NCBI RefSeq assembly: GCF_009859475.1
Contig: NZ_CP044549.1
Coordinates: 186,001-250,000 of the forward strand
DNA: 64,000 nt
From: Hydrogenophaga sp. BPS33
Lineage (GTDB): Bacteria > Pseudomonadota > Gammaproteobacteria > Burkholderiales > Burkholderiaceae_C
Reading direction: 5' to 3'
Under the pieces are notes generated by a model. The model made no database searches, was not told the origin of the DNA, and was given only the letters and a program-made list of their open reading frames with translations. Shown one piece after another: positions 52,164 to 61,745 of the stretch (position 1 is the stretch's first letter; every line of letters starts with the position of its first letter). The translations under genes were made by a program, and so were the position numbers.

Positions 52164-53482
52164 AGCTGCACGTCTTCGTTCACAACAAGCCGGTGGCGAC
52201 CCTGGAGTCCACCGATGGCTTCCGCCATGTCATGGCCTACCACCCGGATGCCGAGTCCGCGCAGTTCGTGTCGCTGCTGATGCCGGTGCGCACCGAGTCC
52301 TACGCGTACCCGGACCTGCACCCCATCTTCCGCATGAACCTGCCGGAAGGTTTTCTGCTGTCCATTCTTCAGGAGCAATTGGGGCCTCAGGTGGGCGCAT
52401 CGCCGCTCAACCTGCTCTCGGTGATCGGGCGCAATGCCATCGGGCGCGTGAAGGTCGCGGCACCGGGCGCAGACCCGACCCAACCGCCCGTGCCCTTCGA
52501 ACTTGCGGACATCCTGCGGGGCGACAACGCCGAGGCAGCGTTTGTCGATCTGGTGCGCCGCTACGCGGCTTCGGGCGTGTCGGGGGTGGTTCCCAAGTTC
52601 CTCTCGCCCCACACCTTGTCGGCGCACGGCAAGGGGACGCTGGCCACCGACCGCTACATCATCAAGGGTGCCACCGCCCGGCTGCCGGGCGTGGCGCTCA
52701 ACGAGCACCTCTGCATGGAGGTGTCGCGCCAGGCGGGCATCGCCACCGCGATGACCGAGGTCTCCGACGACGGCCAGGCGCTGGTGGTGCACCGCTTCGA
52801 CTTCGAGGAGGATGGCGTCACGCGCAAGGGCATGGAAGATCTGTGCAGCCTGCTGTCTCTGCGGCCGGAGGAGAAGTACCAGTCGACCTGGGAGCGCGTG
52901 GTCGGACGCATCAAGGACGTGGTGACGCTCCCGGCGCAGCAGAACGCGGCGTTGTCGCAACTGGCGGATCTGCTGCTGCTCACCTACGCGTTGCGCAACG
53001 CGGATTGCCACACCAAGAACATCGCGCTGCTCTACACCTCGCGCGAGCACATCGCCTTGGCGCCGGTCTACGACATGTTGACCATCACGGTCTACGACGA
53101 CTACGCCAGGAACCCGCCGGGCATGCCGGTCGAAGGACGCAGCACCTGGACGCCGGGCAAGGTGCTGGAGCGGTTCCTGCAAACGCGCTGCGGCGTGATG
53201 CCGGCTCAGACCCGCGAGCGCGTGGAGCGCATCTGCGAAGCCATCGTCCAGGTGACGCCCCGCGTGGTCGAGGCGGCCGGGCGCTACCCCGGTTTTCACG
53301 AGACCGGCAAGCGGATGCTGCATGCCTGGAACGCCGGCATGAACAGCCTGCGCCTGCAGAAGACCTGGAGCCTGCCGTCGCTGGATGGCGCCATCGAGCA
53401 GGCGCGTTTCTCGGACGTGAAACCGGCGGTGCCGACGCCCCGCGAGAAGATCGGACGCTCGCCGCTGCTGGGAAAACGTTAG
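52160..53482 (+). CDS. hipA: HipA-family toxin, serine/threonine kinase
   Basis: A 440-residue HipA-type kinase, equal in length to E. coli HipA. The N-terminal domain ends near GRNAIGRVKV; the core has GVSGVVPKF (phosphate loop), DRYIIKG with the nucleotide-binding lysine, NADCHTKNIALLY (catalytic Asp and Asn) and LAPVYDM (Mg-binding Asp). All key residues appear present, so it is probably active. Known HipA proteins phosphorylate aminoacyl-tRNA synthetases such as GltX and cause growth arrest. A hairpin follows 18 bases after the stop. Confidence 0.9.
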   Translation: MKLHVFVHNKPVATLESTDGFRHVMAYHPDAESAQFVSLLMPVRTESYAYPDLHPIFRMNLPEGFLLSILQEQLGPQVGASPLNLLSVIGRNAIGRVKVAAPGADPTQPPVPFELADILRGDNAEAAFVDLVRRYAASGVSGVVPKFLSPHTLSAHGKGTLATDRYIIKGATARLPGVALNEHLCMEVSRQAGIATAMTEVSDDGQALVVHRFDFEEDGVTRKGMEDLCSLLSLRPEEKYQSTWERVVGRIKDVVTLPAQQNAALSQLADLLLLTYALRNADCHTKNIALLYTSREHIALAPVYDMLTITVYDDYARNPPGMPVEGRSTWTPGKVLERFLQTRCGVMPAQTRERVERICEAIVQVTPRVVEAAGRYPGFHETGKRMLHAWNAGMNSLRLQKTWSLPSLDGAIEQARFSDVKPAVPTPREKIGRSPLLGKR

Positions 53483-53500
53483 TCCGGTGAGACTTCACAA

Positions 53501-53525
53501 CTAGTGGGCCGTAACGGCCCACTAG
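53501..53525. terminator. Perfect 11-bp hairpin between hipA and the convergent gene
   Basis: CTAGTGGGCCG (53501-53511) and CGGCCCACTAG (53515-53525) form a perfect stem with a 3-base loop. No T-run flanks it on either strand, so it is a 3' end structure or an attachment-like palindrome rather than a classic terminator. Confidence 0.5.
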
Positions 53526-53544
53526 AGCCGCTGCATCACCCTTT

Positions 53545-53802
53545 TCAGCCGGGCCGCGTGGCCTGCTCCAGCCGGGCGAGCCACTGCATCGCCTGTTCAC
53601 GGTGGCTGCCGCACATCTCGGGCGACGGTGCGAGCGAGCTGCAAACGGCGGGCCGCTCGGGCAAGCCGAACAGGCGGCAGCGCAACGCCGCGTCCAGATG
53701 CGGGCAAGGCATGCCGGCGGGCTTGCCTTGGGGCAGGCCGGGCATCGGGGTGCTGATAGAAGGGGCGGTGCAGCAGGCCGCGCAGGCGGGTCGGCAGGCC
53801 AT
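53545..53802 (-). CDS. YkgJ-type cysteine cluster protein
   Basis: An 85-residue protein beginning MACRPACAACCTAPSIS, with the C-x3-C-x2-CC cluster, later CPHLDAALRCRLF and SPEMCGSHREQAM. This matches the YkgJ family (UPF0153), which is expected to bind zinc or an iron-sulfur cluster. Its function is unknown. An ATG six codons upstream (53820) is also possible, but family members usually start at MACRP. It converges on hipA and is divergent from mprF. Confidence 0.72.
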   Translation of the reverse strand: MACRPACAACCTAPSISTPMPGLPQGKPAGMPCPHLDAALRCRLFGLPERPAVCSSLAPSPEMCGSHREQAMQWLARLEQATRPG

Positions 53803-53951
53803 GGAGGAAACGGGCGGCATCGGTCGATTGTCCGATGGCGCAACGGTATGCAGGGACACCGCCCGTGCGCGGCCGCCCGCGTACACTGTTTTTTCGCTGG
53901 CGCCCACCCGGGCGCAGAGCCCTTCGGAGGACCCGTCCCATCGCCACGCCC

Positions 53952-56519
53952 ATGACCGTCACCGCGACCCCCGAGAGATGGGTGTCCAAGCTGGGCCAAT
54001 GGCGCCTGTGGGTGTACGCCGCCCTGGCGGTGCTGATGGGCGCGCTGCTGCTGCAGGCCGGCCACAAGCTCATGACGGAGCTGAGCTACGGCGCGATCGT
54101 GGACGCGGTGCGGGCCACGCCCGCGACGGCTCTGCTGCTCTCGGCGCTGGCGACCGCTGCGAGCTACTACGCCCTCACGTTTTACGACCGCACTGCCCTG
54201 GCGTATGCCGGTGCGCGGTTGCCACAGCGCGTGGTGGCCAAGACCGCGTTCATCGCCTACGCGCTGTCCAACACCATCGGCCTGGGTGTCCTCACCGGCG
54301 GAGCGGTGCGCATGCGCCTGTATGGCGCGGCGGGGCTGGAGGCGGGTCTGGTGTCGCGCGCCATCGTGTTCAACGCGGCGGGCTTTGGCATCGGTGTGGT
54401 GGTGGTGGGCGCGGCCGCGCTGGTGTGGGGTGCGGGCACGGTGCAGACCGTGTTCGGCACGCCGCCGGGCCTGTTGCGCGCCATGGCGGTGGTGGTGCTG
54501 TTGGCGGCGGGGGCGTTCATCGGCTTTTGCCGGCGCGGTGGCGAAATGGTCTTGCGCGGCGTGGTGCTGCGCCTGCCGAGCGCGTCGCTGGCGTTGCAGC
54601 AGTTGTGGATCTCGGCGATCGACGTGGTGGCCGCCGCCGCGGCGTTGTGGTGCCTGTTGCCCGCCGGCGCCATCGCATTTCCCGCGTTCGTGGGCTTCTT
54701 CGCGCTGGCCATCGCGCTGGGCGTGATCAGCCACGTGCCCGGTGGCCTGGGCGTGTTCGAGGCCGTGATGCTGCTCGCGCTCGGCGGCCACGTGCCGGCC
54801 GAGCAGCTGGCAGGGGCGCTGGTGGTGTTCCGGGTGGTCTATTACCTGTTGCCGCTGGCACTGGCGGTCACGCTGCTGGCGGGCGCGGAATGGCAGCGCG
54901 GCGCGGCCACGCCGGTGGTGAAGGCGGCGGCGGGTCTGTCGCCGCTGCTGCTCTCGGCCTATACCTGGGTGGTGGGAGTGGTGTTGCTGGTGTCGGGCGT
55001 GACGCCCGCCACCGAGGAGGCCACCGACTGGCTCGCGCGCACACTGGCGTTGCCGGTGGTGGAAGCGGCGCATTTCCTGGGCAGCATCGCGGGGCTGGCC
55101 TTGCTGTTCGTGGCGCGGGGCATGTTCCTGCGGCTGGACGCGTCGTGGTGGGCCGGCCTGGCGCTGGCCTTGTTCAGCCTGTTGTTGTGCCTGCCCAAGG
55201 GCATTGCGCTGTCCGAGGGCGTGTTGCTGCTGGTGCTGGCGGGGGCGCTTGCCGTGTCGCGCAAGCAGTTCAACCGCCGCGCCGCGCTGTTCTCGCAGGC
55301 GTTCACCTGGGGCTGGCTGGCCGCGGTGGGGGCCGTGGTGGCAGCGATCACGGCGCTGCTGTTCTTCGTGTACCGCGATGTGGCCTACGCGAACCAGGTC
55401 TGGTGGCAGTTCGAGTTCGACGGCTACGCGCCGCGTTCGCTGCGCGCGCTGGTCGCTGTGTGCCTGATCACCCTGGTGGTGGCCTTGAGCCGCCTGTGGC
55501 GGCGGCCGCAGGCGGTGATGGTCAAGCCCGACGGCGGCGCGCTGGAGCAGGCCGCACGCATCGTGCGCGCCCAGCCTTCGGCGGGCGCCGGACTGGTGAT
55601 GATGGGCGACAAGAGCCTGATGGTGTCGGACTCGCAGCGCGCCTTCATCATGTTCGGTCGGCGAGGGCGCTCGTGGGTGGCGCTGTACGACCCGGTCGGC
55701 CCGGTGGGGGAGTGGACCGAGTTGGTGTGGCGCTTCGTCGAGCTGGCGCGCGAGTCGGGCGGCCGCGCCGCGTTCTACCAGGTGCGCCCCGAGGGATTGC
55801 CGGTGTACCTTGACGCCGGCCTGCGCGTGCACAAGCTGGGCGAATGCGCGCTGGTGGACCTGCCCAGTTTCAGCCTGCAAGGCAAGCAGCGCGCGAACCT
55901 GCGCCATGGCGTGGCGCGCGCGCAGCGCGAGGGCCTGAGCTTCGAGGTGCTCGCGCCCGACGCGGTGGCGGGGGTGTACGACGAGCTGCGGGCGATTTCG
56001 GACGCCTGGCTGGCCGACCACCAGACGGCGGAGAAAGCATTTTCGCTGGGCGCGTTTCGCCGCGACTACGTGCTGCGCCAGCCGGTGGCGGTGGTGCGGC
56101 AAGGCGAGCGCATGGTGGCCTTTGCCACGCTGCTGCGCACCGATCTGGCGGTGGAGGCCAGCGTGGACCTGATGCGCCAGTTGCCCGACGCGCCGCGCAG
56201 TGCGATGGATTTTCTGTTCGCGCAGGTCATCCTGCATTTCAAGGCCGAAGGCCTGCAGCGCTTCAACCTGGGCATGGTGCCGCTCTCGGGCATGGCGCAG
56301 CACCCGCTGGCCCCGAACTGGCATCGGCTGGGACGCCTGCTGTTCAACCACGGCGAGAACTTCTACAACTTCCAGGGCCTGCGCGCGTTCAAGGAGAAGT
56401 TCGACCCGGTGTGGGAACCGCGCTACCTCGCGTCGCCCGGTGGCTTCGCGCCGTTCTTCATCCTGGCCGACGTGGCCGCGCTGATCGCGGGCGGCCTGCG
56501 CAAGGTGATGGGCAAATGA
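53952..56519 (+). CDS. mprF: Phosphatidylglycerol lysyltransferase/flippase MprF (LpiA)
   Basis: An 855-residue bifunctional membrane protein. The N-terminal part has many membrane helices (flippase domain with GVISHVPGGLGVFEAVML), and the C-terminal soluble DUF2156 domain (from about residue 530) carries AFIMFGRRGRSWVALYDPVGP, LRHGVARAQREG and FNLGMVPLSGMAQHP. It should transfer lysine (or alanine) from tRNA to phosphatidylglycerol and flip the product, changing surface charge. It overlaps acvB by 4 bases. Longer upstream open frames are shadows of the cysteine-cluster gene. Confidence 0.9.
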   Translation: MTVTATPERWVSKLGQWRLWVYAALAVLMGALLLQAGHKLMTELSYGAIVDAVRATPATALLLSALATAASYYALTFYDRTALAYAGARLPQRVVAKTAFIAYALSNTIGLGVLTGGAVRMRLYGAAGLEAGLVSRAIVFNAAGFGIGVVVVGAAALVWGAGTVQTVFGTPPGLLRAMAVVVLLAAGAFIGFCRRGGEMVLRGVVLRLPSASLALQQLWISAIDVVAAAAALWCLLPAGAIAFPAFVGFFALAIALGVISHVPGGLGVFEAVMLLALGGHVPAEQLAGALVVFRVVYYLLPLALAVTLLAGAEWQRGAATPVVKAAAGLSPLLLSAYTWVVGVVLLVSGVTPATEEATDWLARTLALPVVEAAHFLGSIAGLALLFVARGMFLRLDASWWAGLALALFSLLLCLPKGIALSEGVLLLVLAGALAVSRKQFNRRAALFSQAFTWGWLAAVGAVVAAITALLFFVYRDVAYANQVWWQFEFDGYAPRSLRALVAVCLITLVVALSRLWRRPQAVMVKPDGGALEQAARIVRAQPSAGAGLVMMGDKSLMVSDSQRAFIMFGRRGRSWVALYDPVGPVGEWTELVWRFVELARESGGRAAFYQVRPEGLPVYLDAGLRVHKLGECALVDLPSFSLQGKQRANLRHGVARAQREGLSFEVLAPDAVAGVYDELRAISDAWLADHQTAEKAFSLGAFRRDYVLRQPVAVVRQGERMVAFATLLRTDLAVEASVDLMRQLPDAPRSAMDFLFAQVILHFKAEGLQRFNLGMVPLSGMAQHPLAPNWHRLGRLLFNHGENFYNFQGLRAFKEKFDPVWEPRYLASPGGFAPFFILADVAALIAGGLRKVMGK

Positions 56520-57934
56520 AGGTGTGGCGGGCCTGCCTGGTTCTGGTGGCGCTGTCCTTCGCACCGGGCGTGGCGCTCGCACAAAAGCCCATGCCGCCGG
56601 TTCAGACGCTATCGCACGGCAACTTCCATCATCTGTCTCTCTATCGTCCCGAAAGTGGGGCAACTTCGTTCGTGTTGTTCCTCTCGGGCGACGGTGGCTG
56701 GACGCCGGCTCTGGGCGCCCAGGCGCGGGCGCTGGCCGCGCGAGGCGCGCTCGTGGCGGGCATCCACACGCCGCGCCTGCTGGCGGCCCTGCACAAGAAC
56801 GGTGGCGACTGCCTGTTGCCCGACGGCGACCTGGAGAACCTGTCGCATTTCCTCCAGGGCTACGCGCGCCTGCCGGCCTATTTCCCGCCGCTGCTGGTGG
56901 GCGAGGGCACGGGTGGCACCTTGGCCTACGCGATGCTGGCCCAGGCGCCGCCAGACACGTTCGCAGGCGCGGTCTCGATGGACTTCTGCCCGACGGTGGC
57001 GCTGAAGCGGCCGCTGTGCAAGGGGGAGGGCGTGAACTTCAAGCGGCAAACGGTCCCGCGCGGCATCACCCTGTTGCCGACCTCCTCTTTGAGCGCGCCC
57101 TGGACCGTGCTGCAAGCGGACACCGACAAGGCCTGCGAGCCGGCGGTGGTGCGGGACTACGTCGCCCAGGTGCGTGGCGCCAGCCTGGTGAGGGTGGCCG
57201 GTGCGCAGACCACGCCCGCGCTGCTGGCGGCGCAGCACAGCCTGGGCAGAGCGGGCGCCGTGGCCGCGCCGGTGCCGCCGGCCGTGGGGGAGGGCTACGT
57301 CGCCGATTTGCCCTTGGTGCCCGTGCCGGCGCTCGCGACTGCGGGCACCGCCGACACCTTTGCCGTTTTGCTCTCGGGCGACGGCGGCTGGGCCGGCATC
57401 GACAAGGCACTGGCCGAGCGGCTGTCGGCGGCGGGCGTGCCGGTGGTGGGTTGGGATTCGTTGCGCTACTTCTGGTCGGCGCGCACGCCCGAGGGCCTGG
57501 CGAAAGACCTGGACCGGGTGCTGCGCAGTTACGCCGCGCAATGGAAGAAGAGCCGAGCCCTGCTGATCGGCTATTCCCAGGGCGCGGACGTGCTGCCCTT
57601 CGCGGTGCCGCGCCTGTCCGAGGCCTCGCGCGCGCTGGTGGCGCACACGGTGCTGCTCGGGCCCGGGGAGAAGGCTTCGTTCGAGTTCCGATTGACCAAC
57701 TGGGTGCAGCGCGACCGCGGTGGCCTGCCGCTCAAACCGGCGCTGCAAAAGCTCAAGGCGGCGCAGACCCTGTGCTTCTACGGGACCGACGACCGCGACA
57801 CCATCTGCCCGCGCACGCCCACCGATCAGGTGACGCGCGCGCCGCTGCCGGGCGACCACCATTTCAACGGCGAATACCAGAAGCTGGCGGACGAGATTTT
57901 GCGGAGAGTGGGGTACACCCCCCTGCGCCGCTGA
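56516..57934 (+). CDS. acvB: AcvB/VirJ-like periplasmic serine hydrolase
   Basis: A 472-residue exported protein with a signal peptide of about 22 residues. It has two related alpha/beta-hydrolase halves, each with SGDGGW (FVLFLSGDGGWTPALG and FAVLLSGDGGWAGID). The second carries a nucleophile-elbow GYSQGAD, whereas the first has GEGTGG, in which the serine is missing, so only the VirJ half is likely catalytic. AcvB of Agrobacterium hydrolyses lysyl-phosphatidylglycerol made by LpiA, which matches its ATGA overlap with mprF. The last codons (TPLRR) lie in the dispersed repeat. Confidence 0.85.
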   Translation: MKVWRACLVLVALSFAPGVALAQKPMPPVQTLSHGNFHHLSLYRPESGATSFVLFLSGDGGWTPALGAQARALAARGALVAGIHTPRLLAALHKNGGDCLLPDGDLENLSHFLQGYARLPAYFPPLLVGEGTGGTLAYAMLAQAPPDTFAGAVSMDFCPTVALKRPLCKGEGVNFKRQTVPRGITLLPTSSLSAPWTVLQADTDKACEPAVVRDYVAQVRGASLVRVAGAQTTPALLAAQHSLGRAGAVAAPVPPAVGEGYVADLPLVPVPALATAGTADTFAVLLSGDGGWAGIDKALAERLSAAGVPVVGWDSLRYFWSARTPEGLAKDLDRVLRSYAAQWKKSRALLIGYSQGADVLPFAVPRLSEASRALVAHTVLLGPGEKASFEFRLTNWVQRDRGGLPLKPALQKLKAAQTLCFYGTDDRDTICPRTPTDQVTRAPLPGDHHFNGEYQKLADEILRRVGYTPLRR

Positions 57935-57982
57935 CGCGGCTTCCCCCCTCTGTTGCGCGCCTTCGGCGCTTCGGGGGGGGCA
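57916..57982 (+). repeat. Dispersed GC-rich repeat, copy C (overlaps acvB 3' end)
   Basis: The first 36 bases (57916-57951) are identical to 29619-29654 at copA. They encode TPLRR and the stop codon of acvB. The GCGCGCCTTCGGCGC inner hairpin is also shared with copy A, flanked by C-run and G-run arms. Confidence 0.8.
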
Positions 57983-58059
57983 ACACCTTGGGCCGGCGGA
58001 GCTGCCCCTTGGTGTTTCTGGATGAAGACACGTCGCGCCTGCGTGCCTTCTGTCTTGCT

Positions 58060-58082
58060 CCCTCTCCCCTCTGGGGAGAGGG
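58060..58082. repeat. Palindromic GC/CT-rich repeat
   Basis: CCCTCTCCCC (58060-58069) and GGGGAGAGGG (58073-58082) form a perfect 10-bp stem with a 3-base loop. It is followed by CTGGGGTAAGGGG. This resembles a short intergenic repeat widespread in proteobacterial genomes, but only one copy is in the window. Confidence 0.6.
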
Positions 58083-58109
58083 CTGGGGTAAGGGGCACGC
58101 GTGAAGCAG

Positions 58110-58170
58110 CCCTGCGCCGCTGTGGGTCTTGACCTGTTGCGCGCCATCGGCGCTTGGAAGGGGCGGTTGA
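58110..58170 (+). repeat. Degenerate copy D of the dispersed repeat
   Basis: CCCTGCGCCGCTG (58110-58122) and, a little further on, TTGCGCGCCATCGGCGCTT resemble the two conserved parts of copies A and C, but with the C-rich middle replaced. It has decayed and lies in no gene. Confidence 0.5.
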
Positions 58171-58358
58171 GGTGCTGTTCAAATGGCTCGTCCACTGTGC
58201 GGCGCCTGACTTGCGACAGGGTCCTTGCTTGCGGTGTGCGCACTTCCCTGCCGGCGGGGCGGCGATTGCCCGCAGGCAGGGCCATGCAGGCTCAACGGTG
58301 GGACAATCGCGGGTTCCTCGCCCGCTGCGGGGCGCGGACTTTTCAAGCGATCACCACC

Positions 58359-60329
58359 ATGTTGTACCCACAGGAATTCGATGTCATCGTCGTCGGCGGC
58401 GGGCACGCCGGCACCGAAGCCGCGCTGGCCGCCGCGCGCATGGGCTGCGCCACGCTGCTGCTCACGCACAACATCGAGACCCTGGGGCAGATGAGCTGCA
58501 ACCCATCGATCGGCGGCATCGGCAAGGGCCACCTGGTGAAAGAGGTCGATGCCCTGGGTGGTGCCATGGCCCTGGCCACGGACGAAGGGGGCATCCAGTT
58601 CCGCATCCTCAACAGCTCCAAGGGCCCGGCCGTGCGCGCCACGCGCGCCCAGGCCGACCGCGTGCTCTACAAGGCCGCCATCCGCCGCACGCTGGAAAAC
58701 CAGCCCAATCTCTGGTTGTTCCAGCAAGCCGTGGACGATCTGATGGTCGAGGGCGACCGCGTGGTGGGTGCGGTGACGCAGGTGGGCATTCGCTTCCGGG
58801 GCCGTACCGTGGTGCTCACCGCCGGCACCTTCCTCGACGGCAAGATCCACGTCGGCCTGAACAACTACGCCGCCGGCCGCGCGGGCGATCCGCCGGCGGT
58901 CTCGCTCTCGGCCCGTCTGAAAGAGCTGCAGCTGCCCCAGGGGCGACTGAAAACCGGCACCCCGCCGCGCCTGGACGGCCGCAGCATCGACTACTCGAAG
59001 TGCACCGAACAACCGGGCGATGGAGTGCCCGGCGGCATGAACGCCGGCCGCCCCGTGCCCGTGTTCAGCTTCATGGGCAACACGGCCATGCATCCGCGCC
59101 AGGTGCCCTGCTGGATCACGCACACCAACCAGCGCACGCACGACATCATCCGCAGCGGCTTCGACCGCAGCCCCATGTTCACCGGCAAGATCGAGGGCGT
59201 GGGCCCGCGCTATTGCCCGAGCGTGGAAGACAAGATCAACCGCTTCGCCGACAAGGACAGCCACCAGATCTTCCTGGAACCCGAGGGCCTGACCACGCAC
59301 GAGGTCTATCCCAACGGCATCTCCACCAGCCTGCCCTTCGACATCCAGTACGCCCTGGTGCGCAGCATGCCGGGGCTGGAGAACGCCCACATCCTGCGTC
59401 CGGGCTACGCCATCGAATACGACTACTTCGATCCGCGCTCGCTCAAGAGCAGTTTCGAAACCCGGCAAATCAACGGCTTGTTCTTTGCGGGCCAGATCAA
59501 CGGCACGACCGGTTATGAAGAGGCGGCGGCGCAAGGCCTGTTCGCCGGCATCAATGCGGCGCTGCAATGCCGCGGCGAAGGCGCGTGGCTCCCGCGGCGC
59601 GACGAGGCGTATCTCGGCGTGCTGGTCGACGACCTGGTCACCCAGGGCGTGACCGAGCCCTACCGCATGTTCACCAGCCGCGCCGAGTTCCGTTTGCAGC
59701 TGCGCGAAGACAACGCCGACATGCGCCTGACCGAAACCGGCCGGCGCCTGGGCTTGGTGGGCGACGCGCAGTGGGACGCGTTCAGCCGCAAACGCGATGC
59801 GGTTTCACGTGAAACAGAGCGCCTGAAAAACACCTGGGTGAACCCCCGCAGCTTGCCGGCGGCAGAGAGCGAGCGCGTGCTGGGCAAGGCCATCGAGCAC
59901 GAACACAATCTGTTCGATCTGCTGCGCCGGCCGGCCGTGCCATACGCGGCCTTGGTGGGCATGGACGCTGGGAAGTACGCGGCACCCGAGGTTTCACGTG
60001 AAACACTCGGCGACTTGCTGGAACCGGTGGTGGAGCAATTGGAGATCGCCGCCAAGTACTCGGGCTACATCGACCGCCAGAAGAACGAGGTGGAGCGCGC
60101 TGCCCACTACGAGAGCCTGAGGCTGCCGGTGGATCTGGACTACTTGCAGGTGACGGCGCTTTCTTTCGAGGCGCGGCAGAAGCTGGACAAGCACCGCCCC
60201 GAGACCCTGGGCCAGGCATCCCGTATTTCGGGCATCACACCGGCCAGCATCTCCCTTCTGCTGATCCACTTGAAGAAGGGCGGCTTCAAGGGATTTGCCA
60301 CGCTGCCTTCGGTTGAGCTCAGCGCATGA
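58359..60329 (+). CDS. mnmG: tRNA uridine 5-carboxymethylaminomethyl modification enzyme MnmG (GidA)
   Basis: A 656-residue FAD enzyme that with MnmE modifies wobble U34 of tRNAs. The N-terminal FAD fold [49 protein letters not shown] and the C-terminal helical domain are all recognisable. The start at 58359 is [15 protein letters not shown]; an extended upstream frame is spurious. Two parS-like 16-mers lie inside it and read as VSRET in the protein. It heads mnmG-rsmG. Confidence 0.96.
   Translation: MLYPQEFDVIVVGGGHAGTEAALAAARMGCATLLLTHNIETLGQMSCNPSIGGIGKGHLVKEVDALGGAMALATDEGGIQFRILNSSKGPAVRATRAQADRVLYKAAIRRTLENQPNLWLFQQAVDDLMVEGDRVVGAVTQVGIRFRGRTVVLTAGTFLDGKIHVGLNNYAAGRAGDPPAVSLSARLKELQLPQGRLKTGTPPRLDGRSIDYSKCTEQPGDGVPGGMNAGRPVPVFSFMGNTAMHPRQVPCWITHTNQRTHDIIRSGFDRSPMFTGKIEGVGPRYCPSVEDKINRFADKDSHQIFLEPEGLTTHEVYPNGISTSLPFDIQYALVRSMPGLENAHILRPGYAIEYDYFDPRSLKSSFETRQINGLFFAGQINGTTGYEEAAAQGLFAGINAALQCRGEGAWLPRRDEAYLGVLVDDLVTQGVTEPYRMFTSRAEFRLQLREDNADMRLTETGRRLGLVGDAQWDAFSRKRDAVSRETERLKNTWVNPRSLPAAESERVLGKAIEHEHNLFDLLRRPAVPYAALVGMDAGKYAAPEVSRETLGDLLEPVVEQLEIAAKYSGYIDRQKNEVERAAHYESLRLPVDLDYLQVTALSFEARQKLDKHRPETLGQASRISGITPASISLLLIHLKKGGFKGFATLPSVELSA
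59801..59816. other. parS-like site 1 (inside mnmG)
   Basis: GGTTTCACGTGAAACA matches 15 of 16 bases of the parS consensus TGTTTCACGTGAAACA, with a perfect GTTTCACGTGAAAC core. ParB would nucleate here. The core is read in frame as VSRET. Confidence 0.9.
59990..60005. other. parS-like site 2 (inside mnmG)
   Basis: A second copy, GGTTTCACGTGAAACA, identical to site 1 and 189 bases downstream, again inside mnmG and again read as VSRET. Confidence 0.9.
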
Positions 60330-60339
60330 GGGTGGTCCA

Positions 60340-61017
60340 GTGAGCGATCTGCGCCAAACGCTGCAGGCGGGCCTGCGGCAGCTTCAGCTGGGGCTGGACG
60401 ACCGCCAGGTCGACCTCCTGCTCGACTACCTGGGTTTGTTGCAGAAGTGGAACAAGGTCTACAACCTCACGGCCGTGCGCGATCCGGCTGAGATGATGAC
60501 CCACCACCTGCTCGACAGCCTGGCCGCCATCGGCCCCCTGCAGCGCCAGACGCAGGGCAGGGCACTGCAGCTGCTGGATGTTGGCTCGGGTGGCGGTTTG
60601 CCGGGCGTGGTGATCGCCATCGCCTGCCCGGAAATTCAAGTGACCTGCGTGGACACGGTGGCCAAGAAGGCGGCCTTCATCCAGCAGGCAGCGGCCACGC
60701 TCAAGCTGCCGAACCTGCACGGCCTGCATGCCCGGGTGGAAAGTCTCAATGCGCTCTCGGGCCAGGCGTACGACGTGATCTGCTCACGCGCATTTGCTTC
60801 GCTCGTGGACTTCATCCACTGGTCGCGCTCGGCGCTCAACCCCGACGGCGGCCTGTGGTTGGCCATGAAGGGCAAGTACCCGGCGGAGGAGCTCGCCGCC
60901 CTCAAGGCCGAGGGGCCGACGGTGGATGTGTTTCACGTGGAACAACTCGTGGTGCCTGGCCTGGAGGCCGAACGCTGCATCGTCTGGATGCGATCGGCGG
61001 CCGGCGTCGGGGCTTGA
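60340..61017 (+). CDS. rsmG: 16S rRNA (guanine-527-N7) methyltransferase RsmG (GidB)
   Basis: A 225-residue SAM-dependent methyltransferase with the RsmG SAM loop LLDVGSGGGLPGVVIAIACP and ICSRAFASLVDFI. The start is a GTG at 60340; the GTG is preferred because the preceding open frame overlaps mnmG. GAGGGTGG lies just upstream. It methylates G527 of 16S rRNA, and loss gives low-level streptomycin resistance in other bacteria. A parS-like site (60929-60944) lies inside and reads as FHVEQ. Confidence 0.92.
   Translation: MSDLRQTLQAGLRQLQLGLDDRQVDLLLDYLGLLQKWNKVYNLTAVRDPAEMMTHHLLDSLAAIGPLQRQTQGRALQLLDVGSGGGLPGVVIAIACPEIQVTCVDTVAKKAAFIQQAAATLKLPNLHGLHARVESLNALSGQAYDVICSRAFASLVDFIHWSRSALNPDGGLWLAMKGKYPAEELAALKAEGPTVDVFHVEQLVVPGLEAERCIVWMRSAAGVGA
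60929..60944. other. parS-like site 3 (inside rsmG)
   Basis: TGTTTCACGTGGAACA; its reverse complement TGTTCCACGTGAAACA matches the parS form TGTTNCACGTGAAACA exactly. It is read in frame as VFHVEQ. Confidence 0.85.
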
Positions 61018-61118
61018 AAGCCCGGCCGCTCAGCTTCTCTGCGCGAAACGACGGAGAGGGTGGCGGAGAGGGTAGAGCCCTCACGTAAACTCGACCCCTC
61101 ACTTCACGAGGTTCCACC

Positions 61119-61733
61119 ATGTTCGGCATCGCAGATTACGGCGCTTTTGTGGTCGCCATTCTTGTCTTTCTGGCCATTCCGGGGCCGGGCAATCTGGCGC
61201 TGATCACTTCCACCGGCAAGGGTGGCATTCGAGGTGGCCTGGCTGCGACCTTCGGTGTGATCGCGGGTGACCAGGTGCTGATGTGGTTGGCCGTTGCCGG
61301 CGTGGCGGCGCTGCTGTCGGCCTACCCGGCTGCGTTCAGCGCGGTGCAGTGGCTGGGTGCGGCCTATCTGGCCTGGTTGGGCTGGAAAATGCTGAGTGCC
61401 AAACCCGGCGCCGCGCCCGTGCTCAACATCCGCCCCCGCCAGTACTTCCAGCAGGCGGCCTTCATCACCTTGCTCAACCCCAAGGCAATCGTGTTTTACA
61501 TGGCCTTCTTCCCGCTGTTCGTGGACCCGGCCCGTCACCAGGGCCTGTTCACCTTCGGTGCGATGGCGCTGACCGTGGCGTTCCTGACTTTTCTCTATGG
61601 CCTGACCGCCGTGCTGTTGACCCACTTCCTGGCCGCGCGCATGCGCGCCAACCCCATCATCGGCCGCACCCTGGAAAAGCTGGCGGGCGTCTTCCTCATC
61701 GGCTTCGGCGTCAAGCTGGCCCTCTCCAAATAA
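61119..61733 (+). CDS. LysE/RhtB-family amino-acid exporter
   Basis: A 204-residue inner-membrane protein with about six helices. FLAIPGPGNLALITSTGKGG is the LysE-family N-terminal signature, followed by LGAAYLAWLGWKML and AFITLLNPKAIVFYMAFFPLF. It would export an amino acid or analogue; the substrate is unknown. It separates rsmG from parA and starts 101 bases after rsmG. Its stop is 12 bases before parA. Confidence 0.88.
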   Translation: MFGIADYGAFVVAILVFLAIPGPGNLALITSTGKGGIRGGLAATFGVIAGDQVLMWLAVAGVAALLSAYPAAFSAVQWLGAAYLAWLGWKMLSAKPGAAPVLNIRPRQYFQQAAFITLLNPKAIVFYMAFFPLFVDPARHQGLFTFGAMALTVAFLTFLYGLTAVLLTHFLAARMRANPIIGRTLEKLAGVFLIGFGVKLALSK

Positions 61734-61745
61734 GACAGACGCACG

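Larger units (their letters stand above)
57935..58358. other. Gene-free region before mnmG, made of repeats
   Basis: These 424 bases hold the end of repeat copy C, a second palindromic repeat at 58060-58082, a degenerate copy of the first repeat (58110-58170), and the promoter region of mnmG. The open frames that cross it are extensions of acvB or mnmG frames and have no coding character. Confidence 0.6.

Noticed and set aside
53085..56663. 1192-codon minus-strand open frame
   Set aside because: Antisense to hipA and mprF, with His/Gln/Arg-rich low-complexity translation and no domain.
58101..58358. In-frame N-terminal extension of mnmG
   Set aside because: It covers a degenerate repeat and the promoter region, and the conserved protein begins at [15 protein letters not shown].
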